Origin: Robertmurraya korlensis | GTDB taxonomy: Bacteria > Bacillota > Bacilli > Bacillales > Cytobacillaceae | Assembly (NCBI RefSeq): GCF_023715225.1 | Contig: NZ_JAMBNS010000012.1 | Coordinates: 1-64,000 of the forward strand | Length of the DNA stretch: 64,000 nt | Reading direction: 5' to 3' | Program-made: the position numbers and the translations under genes | Notes under the pieces: model-generated | Told to the model about the DNA's origin: nothing | The model's input: the letters and a program-made list of their open reading frames with translations, nothing else | Database searches by the model: none | Shown: piece by piece, positions 24,594 through 32,375 of the stretch | Layout of the letters: each line of letters begins with the position of its first letter | Position numbering within the stretch: the first letter of the stretch is position 1

Positions 24594-25154
24594 CTAACTT
24601 TGATCAGGCATCCAGTTTGCTGGGACACCTTTTCCAGTATCCTTTGCGTGCTGAAGGGCCTGCATAAGCCTTACATGTTCATAAAGGTTTCGTCCAACTT
24701 CCCTAGGATAGACGAGCTTAGCAACGATGATTTGTTCCGGGTCTATAAAAAATGAGGCTCTAAAAGCAGCTCCTGTTTTCTCATCCAATACTCGATACGA
24801 TTTGGAGATCGCATGAGTTCTGTCACTCAACAAAGGGTAGTAGACATTTTGTAAAGAGGGAGTGGTTTCTCGAAACACTTTATGTGAATAGATGCTATCT
24901 GTGCTGATAGCCAAAATCTCAACATTCATTGCCTGAAAATAAGGATAAATAGCAGCGACCGCCGCTAGCTCTGTCTCTCAGACGGGTGTAAAGTCACTTG
25001 GGTAGAAAAATAAGAGTAGCCATTTTCCTTTATATTGCTCAAGTTCAAATGTTTTGATTTCTCCATTTAAAAATCCACTTGCCGAGAATGTTGGAGCTTG
25101 ATCGTCTCGAGTTGCGTAAAAATGCTGTTGTTCATTTTGAGATTCATTAGTCAC
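24594..25154 (-). CDS. peroxiredoxin with in-frame UGA at the peroxidatic position (candidate selenoprotein)
   Basis: An AhpC/TSA-type peroxiredoxin if UGA at 24980-24978 is read as an amino acid: 186 residues, uninterrupted otherwise. Translation starts at GTG 25154 with GGGAGGGGG upstream. The frame runs KWLLLFFYPSDFTPV, then UGA, then ETELAAVAAIYPYFQ and ILAISTDS, so UGA is codon 59, exactly where the peroxidatic cysteine of the FYPxDFTxVC motif belongs. The arginine-containing active-site segment FRASFFIDP and the C-terminal PANW are present. A hairpin with GGUC apical loop begins 10 bases after UGA (see SECIS entry). The resolving cysteine expected before PANW is replaced (GVPANW). Alternatives: a point nonsense mutation of TGT/TGC giving a pseudogene, or a sequencing error. 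No sel genes lie in the window. Confidence 0.75.
24950..24967 (-). promoter_or_regulatory. candidate bacterial SECIS hairpin
   Basis: Minus strand TAGCGGCGGTCGCTGCTA folds as a 7-bp stem (one G-U pair) closing the tetraloop GGUC. The stem starts 10 bases and the loop 17 bases after UGA, within the 16-37 base range described for bacterial SECIS elements, and GGUC is the loop of the E. coli fdhF element that binds SelB. The bulged U of the E. coli element is not evident. Confidence 0.6.
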
Positions 25155-25296
25155 TTGGATCCCCCTCCCTTTCTAAAAATTTACAACCCATTACTTTCTA
25201 TAAATATGCATGAACCTTCTGAACTGTCCTGTTTCTTTTCTACATAGAAGCGAAATTTTCCGGAAAAGCTAATTTTGAGGAAAGGAGTGTGGAAAA

Positions 25297-25461
25297 ATGG
25301 GTCGCGGAAAAGATTTTGAACATAAGAAAAAGGGGCATCCTGGGAAGTTTCCTGAGGGAACTCTTGTTGAAAAACATACAAAGGACGCAATTGGCGATGA
25401 AGAATTTCTTGTCGTACGTGAAGCGTTTAAAAACCGAGTGGAAACTCGAGACGTCGAATAG
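25297..25461 (+). CDS. small charged protein, unknown function
   Basis: Fifty-four residues, hydrophilic: MGRGKDFEHKKKGHPGKFPE at the start, then EKHTKDAIGDEEFLVVREAF and a charged tail. GAAAGGAG lies 9 bases upstream of the ATG, and a hairpin terminator begins at the stop codon. It is divergent from the peroxiredoxin gene. I do not recognise the family; composition suggests a small spore or nucleic-acid-associated protein, which is speculation. Confidence 0.6.
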   Translation: MGRGKDFEHKKKGHPGKFPEGTLVEKHTKDAIGDEEFLVVREAFKNRVETRDVE

Positions 25462-25490
25462 ACCTTGCAATTGCAAGGTCTTTCTTATTC
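25461..25490 (+). terminator. terminator upstream of topB
   Basis: Perfect palindrome GACCTTGCAATTGCAAGGTC (25461-25480) followed by TTTCTTATT. It ends the small charged-protein gene 71 bases before topB. Confidence 0.75.
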
Positions 25491-25551
25491 CCTTTTTCTT
25501 TCGTTTTCCTGTATACTTATCCCGAGCAAATGGAAATTCGGAGGATAAATA

Positions 25552-27642
25552 ATGAAATCACTTGTACTTGCTGAAAAGCCAAGCGTAGCTAGAGAAATTG
25601 CGCGCGTTCTTGGCTGTACGCAAACACATAAAAGCTATATTGAAGGGCCAAAGTATATTGTCACTTGGGCGCTTGGACATTTAATTGAATTAAAAATGCC
25701 TGAGCATTACGATACGAAATACAAGCAATGGAATTTAGAAGACCTGCCGATCATCCCTGATCAGATGGGGCTTAAGGTTATGAAACAAACTTCTCACCAG
25801 TATAAAGCGATTGAATCTCTTGCCAAGCGAAAAGACGTGAAGGAATGCATTATTGCCACCGACGCGGGACGTGAAGGAGAGCTTGTTGCGCGCTGGATTC
25901 TTGAAAAAATCCGTTGGAATAAACCAATTCAACGTTTGTGGATCTCCTCTCATACGGATCGTTCGATTAAAGATGGATTTGCTAAGCTTCGTCCTGGAAG
26001 CGAGTATGAAAATTTATATGCATCGGCGGTTTGTCGAGCGGAAGCGGATTGGTTGATTGGACTTAATGTAACTCGTGCTTTAACGACCAAATATAAGGAC
26101 CCACTCTCTGCGGGTCGAGTGCAAACTCCCACGCTTGCGTTAGTGATGGAACGAGAAAAAGCCATTCAGACATTTAAACCACAGGAATACTGGACGATTT
26201 CCGCCCAAATTGGACCTTTAAAGGCCGATTGGGAGGAAAATGGTGAAAAGCGAATATTCTCCAAAGACAAAGTAGATCATGTTTTAGCAAAAGGTAAAGG
26301 ACAAAAAGCGATTGTTCAGTCGATTAATCGTACAGCAAAGTCTGAGCAACAGCCTCTGCCCTATGATTTAACCGAGCTTCAACGTGATGCCAACAAGCGC
26401 TTTGGTTTTTCAGCGAAAAAGACATCGAGCGTTTTGCAAAAATTATATGAGCAGTACAAGCTCGTCACTTACCCGCGTACGGATTCTCGTTACCTAACGA
26501 CTGATATGGAAGCGACGATGCTCGACCGTGTCGAAGCAATTGCGGGAGGCTATAAGGAAGAAGTTCGTAGCATTCTCGCTAACAAAGGGAAGGTCATTGC
26601 AAAACGGGTGTTTAATAATGAGAAAGTAACAGACCATCATGCCATTATCCCTACAGAAGAGCGATTATTCCTTCGTGATTTAGAGTCAGATGAACGAAAG
26701 CTCTACGATTTAATTGTGAAGCGATTCCTTGCTCTTTTTTACCCTGCGTATCAGTACGAAACACTTCGTGCCGTTTTTGATGTAAACGGGGAGTCCTTCT
26801 CTGTGAAGGAAACGGTCGTGGTTGATGCAGGTTTTAAAGCTATTACAGGAAAAGACGAGGAACTGAGTGGGCAAAAGCTCGGACAGATTACGAAAGGGCA
26901 GTCTTTCTCGTTAGGGCAGGTTCAAGCGGAGAAAAAACTAACCGAACCTCCGGCACGATTTTCGGAGTCTGATATCTTAGGTCAAATGGAGAAATACGGG
27001 CTCGGCACCCCTGCGACTCGTGCAGAGATTATCGAAAGAATCATTGAAACTGAAGTTGTTGAACGTAAAAATGGACGTTTACATCCGACTCCTAAAGGAA
27101 AGCAATTGATGGAACTCGTGAATGAGGAGCTTACCTCTCCAGAGCTTACCGCAAAATGGGAAAAAGAGCTTGAAGCCATCTCACGTGGCAAAGGAGATCC
27201 AAAGCAATTTTTAAAACGAATTCGCAAGCAAACCGAGCAATTGATTTCTGAAATTAAGACGAGTGATAAATCGTACCGTGCTCATAATTTAACCGGATCC
27301 AAATGCCCGGAGTGCCAATCTTTGTTGAAAGAGAGAAATACCAAAGAAGGCAAGATTCTCGTTTGCTCAAGCTCGGAATGTAACTACCGAAAGCGAAAGG
27401 ATCCAAAGCTTTCTAACCGCCGCTGTCCTCAGTGTAAAAAGAAAATGGAAATGCACGAAGGAAAAGCTGGCTTGTACTTCCAATGCCGGAAGTGTAATGT
27501 TGTTGAAAAAGCAGAAGAGCGCAAGAAAGCTGTCAATAAACGTGAGGAACGAAAGCTTGTTCAAAAGTACTCGCAAAAGGACGACAACTTCGGAAACAGC
27601 CTCGGCGACTTATTAAAAGCAGCGCTAGAAAAGAAAGATTAA
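25552..27642 (+). CDS. topB: DNA topoisomerase III
   Basis: A 696-residue type IA topoisomerase that decatenates and relaxes DNA. The N-terminal TOPRIM domain shows LAEKPSVAREIARVLG and TDAGREGELVARWIL; the catalytic tyrosine is in LVTYPRTDSRYL near residue 305; DHHAIIPTE and YGLGTPATRAEIIERII follow. The C terminus (about 580-660) has cysteine pairs for zinc ribbons: CPECQ, CSSSEC, CPQCKKK and CRKC. GGAGGA precedes the ATG. Length is a little short of B. subtilis TopB (727). Single-gene unit ending in a strong terminator. Confidence 0.95.
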   Translation: MKSLVLAEKPSVAREIARVLGCTQTHKSYIEGPKYIVTWALGHLIELKMPEHYDTKYKQWNLEDLPIIPDQMGLKVMKQTSHQYKAIESLAKRKDVKECIIATDAGREGELVARWILEKIRWNKPIQRLWISSHTDRSIKDGFAKLRPGSEYENLYASAVCRAEADWLIGLNVTRALTTKYKDPLSAGRVQTPTLALVMEREKAIQTFKPQEYWTISAQIGPLKADWEENGEKRIFSKDKVDHVLAKGKGQKAIVQSINRTAKSEQQPLPYDLTELQRDANKRFGFSAKKTSSVLQKLYEQYKLVTYPRTDSRYLTTDMEATMLDRVEAIAGGYKEEVRSILANKGKVIAKRVFNNEKVTDHHAIIPTEERLFLRDLESDERKLYDLIVKRFLALFYPAYQYETLRAVFDVNGESFSVKETVVVDAGFKAITGKDEELSGQKLGQITKGQSFSLGQVQAEKKLTEPPARFSESDILGQMEKYGLGTPATRAEIIERIIETEVVERKNGRLHPTPKGKQLMELVNEELTSPELTAKWEKELEAISRGKGDPKQFLKRIRKQTEQLISEIKTSDKSYRAHNLTGSKCPECQSLLKERNTKEGKILVCSSSECNYRKRKDPKLSNRRCPQCKKKMEMHEGKAGLYFQCRKCNVVEKAEERKKAVNKREERKLVQKYSQKDDNFGNSLGDLLKAALEKKD

Positions 27643-27646
27643 AAGG

Positions 27647-27684
27647 AACGCTTAGATGCCCTCAGGCACCTAAGCGTTTTTTCA
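27647..27684 (+). terminator. topB terminator
   Basis: AACGCTTAG pairs with CTAAGCGTT and, inside, TGCC with GGCA around CTCA, giving a 13-bp stem with one mismatch, then TTTTTT. The inner part (CTCAGGCACC) resembles the GGTGCCTGA words of the dispersed repeats. Confidence 0.9.
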
Positions 27685-27689
27685 GGAAC

Positions 27690-27846
27690 AAAACTGTCCG
27701 CCCCACACGGACAAATCAAGGCAATCTGTCCACGAGCGGTGACAGACACCACAAAAAGACAGATCAGGGGGATTTGTCCACGGAGGGTGACAGACACCCT
27801 AGAAAGACAATTCATGTGGTTTTGTCCACGAGAGGTGTCTGTCACC
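27690..27846. repeat. dispersed repeat array B (48-bp period)
   Basis: GGTGACAGACACC occurs at 27738-27750 and 27786-27798, and in inverted form GGTGTCTGTCACC at 27834-27846, each exactly 48 bases from the next. Between them run GTCCACGAG or GTCCACGGAG words preceded by CAATCT, GGGATTT or GGTTTT. It is the same family as array A at 18049. It fills the gap between topB and the MFS gene and ends 15 bases before the MFS ribosome site. Confidence 0.85.
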
Positions 27847-27879
27847 AGAATTAGTCACCGGAATTAGGAGGGTTTCAGC

Positions 27880-29163
27880 ATGAGAATACGCGATTGGGAT
27901 TCCAATTTGAAGGTTCGTTTGTTTGGTGAGGCGTTGATGAACATTACCTTTTGGATGTTTTTTCCCTTTTTAACGATCTATTTTGCCGATGAGTTCGGCA
28001 AAAGCCTCGCTGGTTTGTTATTAATTCTCTCACAGGTTCTCTCAGTTTTTGCCAATCTTATAGGAGGTTATTGCGCGGATCGATACGGTCGTAAACGCAT
28101 GATGGTTCTTTCTGCTTTTGGCCAAGGAATTTGCTTTATGTTGTTCGGACTCGCTGATTCACCATGGCTTCAGTCTCCATGGATTGGCTTCCTATGTTTC
28201 TCTTTTGTTGGTTTTTTCGGATCCATCTACTGGCCAGCTAGTCAGGCTATGGTCGCTGATGTGGTCGACGAGAAAAACCGAAGCAGTGTGTTTGCCGTCT
28301 TTTACACATCGATTAACATCGCAGTCGTCATCGGTCCTCTACTGGGAGCGATTTTCTATGTGAATCACCGCTTTGAGCTGCTCCTGATCGCTGGGATTGT
28401 TTGTATCGCTCTCGCAGCCGTCCTACAAAAATGGACTCGTGAAACAGCACCAACTTACGAGCACAAAGAAAGTACCACCACAAAATGGTATTCGTTCGTT
28501 GGTAATCAGCTTCGCGACTACAAAGTCATTATTAAAGATCGAACCTTCCTTTTATTTATTACCGCAGGGATACTAGCTGCACAAACCTTTATGCAGCTCG
28601 ACTTGCTCATCCCAGTTTATACAAAGGAAGTTGTTCATAACCAATCTCTGCTGGCCATCGGTAATTGGTCCTTAACCGTCGGTGGAGAACAAGCCTTTGG
28701 TTTCATCCTTGCAGAAAATGGCTTGCTTGTTGCTCTATTAACCGTATCCATTACCAAATGGGTCAACGGATTTAAAGAAAAAAAAGTATTTATCGCGTCT
28801 TCCCTTCTTTATGCCATCGCAATTATCTTATTTGGTCAAACCGAATGGATTTGGGGACTTGTATTTGCAATGGCCATCTTCACTGTAGCAGAACTTCTAG
28901 TTGCGGGATTACAGCAAAGCTTTATTTCAAAAATAGCCCCTGAGCATATGAGAGGACAATACTTCGCTGCAGCAAGTTTACGATACACCATCGGACGGAC
29001 CATTGCACCGATCTCCATTCCTTTGACTGTATGGATTGGCTATGAGTGGACCTTCTTTACCATTGCCGTTCTTGCTATTGGTAGTGCCGTTATCTATTGG
29101 ATCATGTTTTCAAGGCTGAATCATCAGCAGCAACCTCTAACAGATGCAAAAGACTCTGCATAG
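27880..29163 (+). CDS. major facilitator superfamily transporter
   Basis: A 427-residue MFS protein with twelve helices. The loop 2-3 motif is clear: GGYCADRYGRKRMMVL (about 62-77). The central loop is short and charged (TRETAPTYEHKESTTTKWY). It resembles the drug-exporter (MdtG/YttB) type. Substrate unknown. TAGGAGGG lies 8 bases before the ATG, directly after repeat array B, so any promoter must lie within or before the repeats. Confidence 0.85.
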   Translation: MRIRDWDSNLKVRLFGEALMNITFWMFFPFLTIYFADEFGKSLAGLLLILSQVLSVFANLIGGYCADRYGRKRMMVLSAFGQGICFMLFGLADSPWLQSPWIGFLCFSFVGFFGSIYWPASQAMVADVVDEKNRSSVFAVFYTSINIAVVIGPLLGAIFYVNHRFELLLIAGIVCIALAAVLQKWTRETAPTYEHKESTTTKWYSFVGNQLRDYKVIIKDRTFLLFITAGILAAQTFMQLDLLIPVYTKEVVHNQSLLAIGNWSLTVGGEQAFGFILAENGLLVALLTVSITKWVNGFKEKKVFIASSLLYAIAIILFGQTEWIWGLVFAMAIFTVAELLVAGLQQSFISKIAPEHMRGQYFAAASLRYTIGRTIAPISIPLTVWIGYEWTFFTIAVLAIGSAVIYWIMFSRLNHQQQPLTDAKDSA

Positions 29164-29284
29164 GTACTTATCATCGCCACTCTTCATGGTAAAAAAAACC
29201 TTTCGGGTGGCGAATTTGTTTTCTTTTTCTAGAAAAAACGAATACAATAAGAAAGAAGAATCCATAAAAAAGGAGACTATACAT

Positions 29285-30514
29285 ATGAGCTTTCAAGCTA
29301 ATTTAGAAAAATACGCAGAGCTGGCGGTTAAAGTGGGCGTGAACGTCCAGCCTAATCAGACACTCGTTATCAATACATCACTCGACTCAGCTGAGTTTGT
29401 TCGCCTAGTGGTACGCAAAGCTTATGAGGTGGGTGCTCATAACGTAATTGTAAACTGGGCAGATGACATGGTCACACGTGCAAAATATGAGTTAGCACCA
29501 GATGCAGCTTTTACAGAGTATCCTGAATGGCGTGCACGCGAACTCGAAGAGCTTGCTGATAAAGGTGCAGCCTTCATGTCCATTGTGTCATCAAGTCCGG
29601 ACCTTCTTAAAGGGGTGAACCCTGAGCGTATTGCCAATTTCCAAAAGGCAGCAGGAACAGCTTTAAGTAACTACCGTAAAAAAATTCAGTCAGATAAAGT
29701 GAGCTGGACGGTTATTGCCACTCCTTCTTCCGATTGGGCTGCTAAAGTATTCCCAGACGCAGCACCTGAAGAACAAGTGAGCCTCCTTTGGGACGCTATT
29801 TTCAAAGCGACTCGTGCCGACCTAGACAATCCGGTTGAAGCATGGAAAAAGCATGACGAAACACTTCATGAGAAAGTGGCTTACTTAAACGAACGTCGCT
29901 ACAAAAAACTACACTATACCGCTCCTGGAACAGACTTAACGATCACACTTCCAGAAAAGCATATTTGGGTTGGCGCTGGCAGTATTAACGAACAAGGAAA
30001 CAGCTTTATGGCCAATATGCCTACAGAAGAAGTGTTTACTGTTCCACACCGAACAGGAGTGAACGGATATGTAGCTAGCACCAAACCGCTTAGCTACGGT
30101 GGAAATATCATTGATAACTTCACCATTACTTTTGAAAATGGGCGCATTGTCGATGTGAAGGCCGAGCAAGGCGAGGACATTCTAAAACGCCTTGTTGATA
30201 CCGATGAAGGATCACATTATTTAGGAGAAGTTGCATTGGTGCCGTTCCAATCTCCTATCTCTCAATCCAATGTGCTTTTCTACAACACTCTCTTCGATGA
30301 AAATGCATCCAACCACTTAGCCATCGGAAGTGCCTATGCATTCTGTATCGAAGGTGGAAAAACGATGTCTGCTGAAGATCTTGAGAAGAATGGTCTCAAC
30401 GAAAGCATCACACATGTTGATTTCATGATCGGCTCAGCTGAAATGAACATCGATGGAATTACGATTGATGATCAAACAGAACCCGTATTTCGAAACGGAA
30501 ATTGGGCTTTCTAA
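29285..30514 (+). CDS. ampS: AmpS-type M29 aminopeptidase
   Basis: A 409-residue peptidase of family M29 (thermophilic aminopeptidase/AmpS). Visible: LAVKVGVNVQPNQTLVIN at the N terminus, APGTDLTITLPEKHIWVGAG, NMPTEEVFTVPHRTGVNGYV, GSHYLGEVALVP (metal-binding Glu), NHLAIGSAYAF (His, Tyr) and THVDFMIGS (metal-binding His and Asp). It trims N-terminal residues from peptides in the cytoplasm. The ATG at 29285 has AAAAAGGAG upstream; the frame extends into the MFS gene end but has no earlier ribosome site. Confidence 0.92.
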   Translation: MSFQANLEKYAELAVKVGVNVQPNQTLVINTSLDSAEFVRLVVRKAYEVGAHNVIVNWADDMVTRAKYELAPDAAFTEYPEWRARELEELADKGAAFMSIVSSSPDLLKGVNPERIANFQKAAGTALSNYRKKIQSDKVSWTVIATPSSDWAAKVFPDAAPEEQVSLLWDAIFKATRADLDNPVEAWKKHDETLHEKVAYLNERRYKKLHYTAPGTDLTITLPEKHIWVGAGSINEQGNSFMANMPTEEVFTVPHRTGVNGYVASTKPLSYGGNIIDNFTITFENGRIVDVKAEQGEDILKRLVDTDEGSHYLGEVALVPFQSPISQSNVLFYNTLFDENASNHLAIGSAYAFCIEGGKTMSAEDLEKNGLNESITHVDFMIGSAEMNIDGITIDDQTEPVFRNGNWAF

Positions 30515-30530
30515 TAGAAATAGATCAAAC

Positions 30531-30557
30531 AAGGCTTGGTTTTAAGAACCAAGCCTT
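30531..30557 (+). terminator. ampS terminator
   Basis: A perfect 11-base stem (AAGGCTTGGTT/AACCAAGCCTT) with a 5-base loop followed by AAATTTTT. Confidence 0.85.
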
Positions 30558-30652
30558 AAATTTTTATAGTTGCTCTAGGTCTAAACCTTTCTCTCTTTCT
30601 ATATGTATTAACATGGTGTTTTCAACCTGCAGAAAGGATAGGTGAGGATAAC

Positions 30653-30874
30653 ATGTTTGTAGTCACTTATTACGAAAACAGAAATGTTTTATTAACTCAG
30701 CTTCTTAAAAGTCTCCCTGAAGAAGGGCAAAATGTAAAAATTAAAGGACGCAAGGGGAAAATTACAAACATAGCACCGATTGATGAAAAAAATGTTCACG
30801 TTTACGTGGCCCTAGAAGCAGTTAATAAAAATAAGCTTGTTGCGTTAGATAACTCCAAAAAGAAAAAACGTTAA
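30653..30874 (+). CDS. small conserved-looking protein, unknown function
   Basis: A 73-residue protein: MFVVTYYENRNVLLTQLLKS, then a basic beta-rich middle (VKIKGRKGKITNIAPID, KNVHVYVALE) and a lysine-rich end. The middle looks like a small SH3/KOW-type barrel, which would suit RNA or protein contacts; this is a guess from pattern only. AGGTGAGG precedes the ATG by 6 bases. Monocistronic with its own terminator. Confidence 0.6.
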   Translation: MFVVTYYENRNVLLTQLLKSLPEEGQNVKIKGRKGKITNIAPIDEKNVHVYVALEAVNKNKLVALDNSKKKKR

Positions 30875-30878
30875 AAAA

Positions 30879-30900
30879 GCATGAGGAAAATCCTCATGCT
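30879..30900. terminator. bidirectional terminator
   Basis: A perfect stem AGCATGAGGA/TCCTCATGCT with a 2-base effective loop, A-tract left and TTACTT right, between convergent small genes. Confidence 0.8.
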
Positions 30901-31032
30901 TTACTTGTTATCGTTATTCTTCCCTTTAACCCCAGCACCTAGCTCTTCAAAACTTTTTACTTTTCCATGTGGGTGCTGATCTTCTTTTCTTACTCTCCAC
31001 TGACGTTCTTGTTGACTCTTTGATTTTGTCAT
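30901..31032 (-). CDS. small DUF6254-like protein
   Basis: Forty-three residues: MTKSKSQQERQWRVRKEDQH followed by PHGKVKSFEELGAG. The Q-x-P-H-G-K-V-K-S-F core matches the DUF6254 small proteins of Bacillaceae as I remember them; function unknown. AAAAGGAG lies 8 bases before the ATG. It converges with the preceding small gene across a shared terminator. Confidence 0.65.
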   Translation of the reverse strand: MTKSKSQQERQWRVRKEDQHPHGKVKSFEELGAGVKGKNNDNK

Positions 31033-31258
31033 TTCAGATGCTCCTTTTCTCAGGATAACTACCTTTATATCATTTCAGGTACTCGCCAAACTTATGTAAT
31101 CATCTTGTCTTTTACAACCAAACTCAGGGCGAAACATGAAAAATTAGCGAACCTCGACAAGTTGGCAATCCAAAAGAGGCTATTGCAAAGAAATTCGAAT
31201 TATGGGAGGATGAAACTACATATATTAAGTTGTTAAGATGAATTTAGGAGTGAATAAC

Positions 31259-31531
31259 GTGGACCAGTTACATATTGTCGTTTCTGGTAAAGTTCAAGGA
31301 GTGGGCTTTCGATACTATACGCAAATGAGAGCCGCACAATATGGAGTCACCGGCTGGGTAAAAAATATGGATGATGGCAGCGTCGAAATAATTGCTGTCG
31401 GTCAACCAGAGGACCTGCAGCTTTTTATAGAGTCCATACGAGAAGGAAATCCTTTCTCTAAGGTCAATAACATGGAAATACATACAAGGGAGAAAACCGA
31501 TCCATATCCTTCCTTTAAGATTAAATACTAG
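31259..31531 (+). CDS. acyP: acylphosphatase
   Basis: A 90-residue acylphosphatase that hydrolyses carboxyl-phosphate bonds. The phosphate-binding loop GKVQGVGFRYY holds the catalytic Arg18, and the second catalytic residue is Asn36 in GWVKNMDDGSV. The start is taken as GTG 31259, since AGGAG lies 8 bases upstream and the length then equals the family norm; an ATG at 31238 would add seven residues. The gene corresponds to B. subtilis yflL. Confidence 0.93.
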   Translation: MDQLHIVVSGKVQGVGFRYYTQMRAAQYGVTGWVKNMDDGSVEIIAVGQPEDLQLFIESIREGNPFSKVNNMEIHTREKTDPYPSFKIKY

Positions 31532-31659
31532 TACTCAGTAAAATGACCTCATTCGAAGGTCTTTTTCTATTTCCAATAAAAAACCAGTTATTCTACTCCT
31601 TTTTAAGGACATATTAGTTTTGTACAATTATGAAAAATCTAACTGGAGGAAAAGAGTGT

Positions 31660-32349
31660 ATGAGTTATTTAGATACTGCAGCCAGAGTAAGCATCACCTT
31701 TGTTGCCTTGTATGTCCTATGCCGTATTCTTGGAAAAAAATTGATTTCTCATTTAACACTCTTTGACTTCATAGCAGGGATTACCATTGGTTCCATGGGA
31801 GGTTCGTTTATTTTTGCTGATAAAATCCCCATTCCTATCGGTCTTTTTGGAATGGCGATCTTTACAGCTCTGGCTCTTTTCTCTGATATTTTCTCCATTA
31901 AGTCTCACCATGCTCGTAAACTTCTTAACAGTGAGCCTCTGCTTGTTATAAAAGATGGGAAAATTTTAGAAGATAGAATGTCCAAAGCAAGGCTAACGAT
32001 GGACGATTTGTTATTATTATTAAGAAAAAAGGATATCTACTATTTAGATGAAGTGGAGTATGCTTTTTTAGAAACCGATGGATCGCTATCCGCACAGAAA
32101 AAAGTTGCCCAACAAACCGCTAAAAATCAGGATTTACAGATATCCCCACCTTTTCGCGGGATCCCAAGAACCTTTATTATTGATGGTAAGCTCGTGATGG
32201 AGCACTTAAAGGGTACTGGAAAGGATGAGCATTGGGTGAGTAGCATGTTACAAGCAAACGGAATCCAAAGCCCTTCCGACATCGCTGTTGCTCAAATAGA
32301 TGAACTGGGCACCGTGTTTCTAGATAAAAAAACAAAAGACACCATCTAA
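31660..32349 (+). CDS. DUF421 (YetF-family) membrane protein
   Basis: A 229-residue DUF421 protein: three N-terminal membrane helices (RVSITFVALYVLCRILGKK, LTLFDFIAGITIGSMGGSF, IGLFGMAIFTALALFSDIF) and a cytoplasmic domain with EPLLVIKDGKILEDRMSKAR, MDDLLLLLRKKDIYYLDEVE and a beta-rich end. B. subtilis has several paralogues (YetF, YkjA, YrbG and others), some made in spores; role unknown. The ATG at 31660 has TGGAGG upstream. Confidence 0.88.
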   Translation: MSYLDTAARVSITFVALYVLCRILGKKLISHLTLFDFIAGITIGSMGGSFIFADKIPIPIGLFGMAIFTALALFSDIFSIKSHHARKLLNSEPLLVIKDGKILEDRMSKARLTMDDLLLLLRKKDIYYLDEVEYAFLETDGSLSAQKKVAQQTAKNQDLQISPPFRGIPRTFIIDGKLVMEHLKGTGKDEHWVSSMLQANGIQSPSDIAVAQIDELGTVFLDKKTKDTI

Positions 32350-32356
32350 GGTGTCT
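32337..32356. terminator. terminator overlapping the end of the DUF421 gene
   Basis: AGACACC/GGTGTCT, 7-bp stem with a 6-base loop containing the stop codon, followed by TCCATTATAC. The T-tract is poor, so strength is doubtful. Confidence 0.45.
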
Positions 32357-32375
32357 TCCATTATACTATCACGCT

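Noticed and set aside
24594-24929. Treating the peroxiredoxin as a short protein starting at the ATG 24929
   Set aside because: That start lacks a ribosome site and removes the whole active-site half; the upstream half is conserved in the same frame with only UGA between.
27639-27845. Open frame on the minus strand through repeat array B
   Set aside because: Same reason: repeat-derived, no ribosome site, overlaps the topB terminator.
18049-27846. CRISPR interpretation of the 48-bp-period arrays
   Set aside because: Only two or three units each, spacers are themselves similar, one unit is inverted, and no cas genes are present.
31125-31239. A 30-odd codon stretch reading EPRQVGNPKEAIAKKFELWE
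   Set aside because: It looks protein-like but has a stop close upstream, no start codon or ribosome site; too short to call a pseudogene of any named family.
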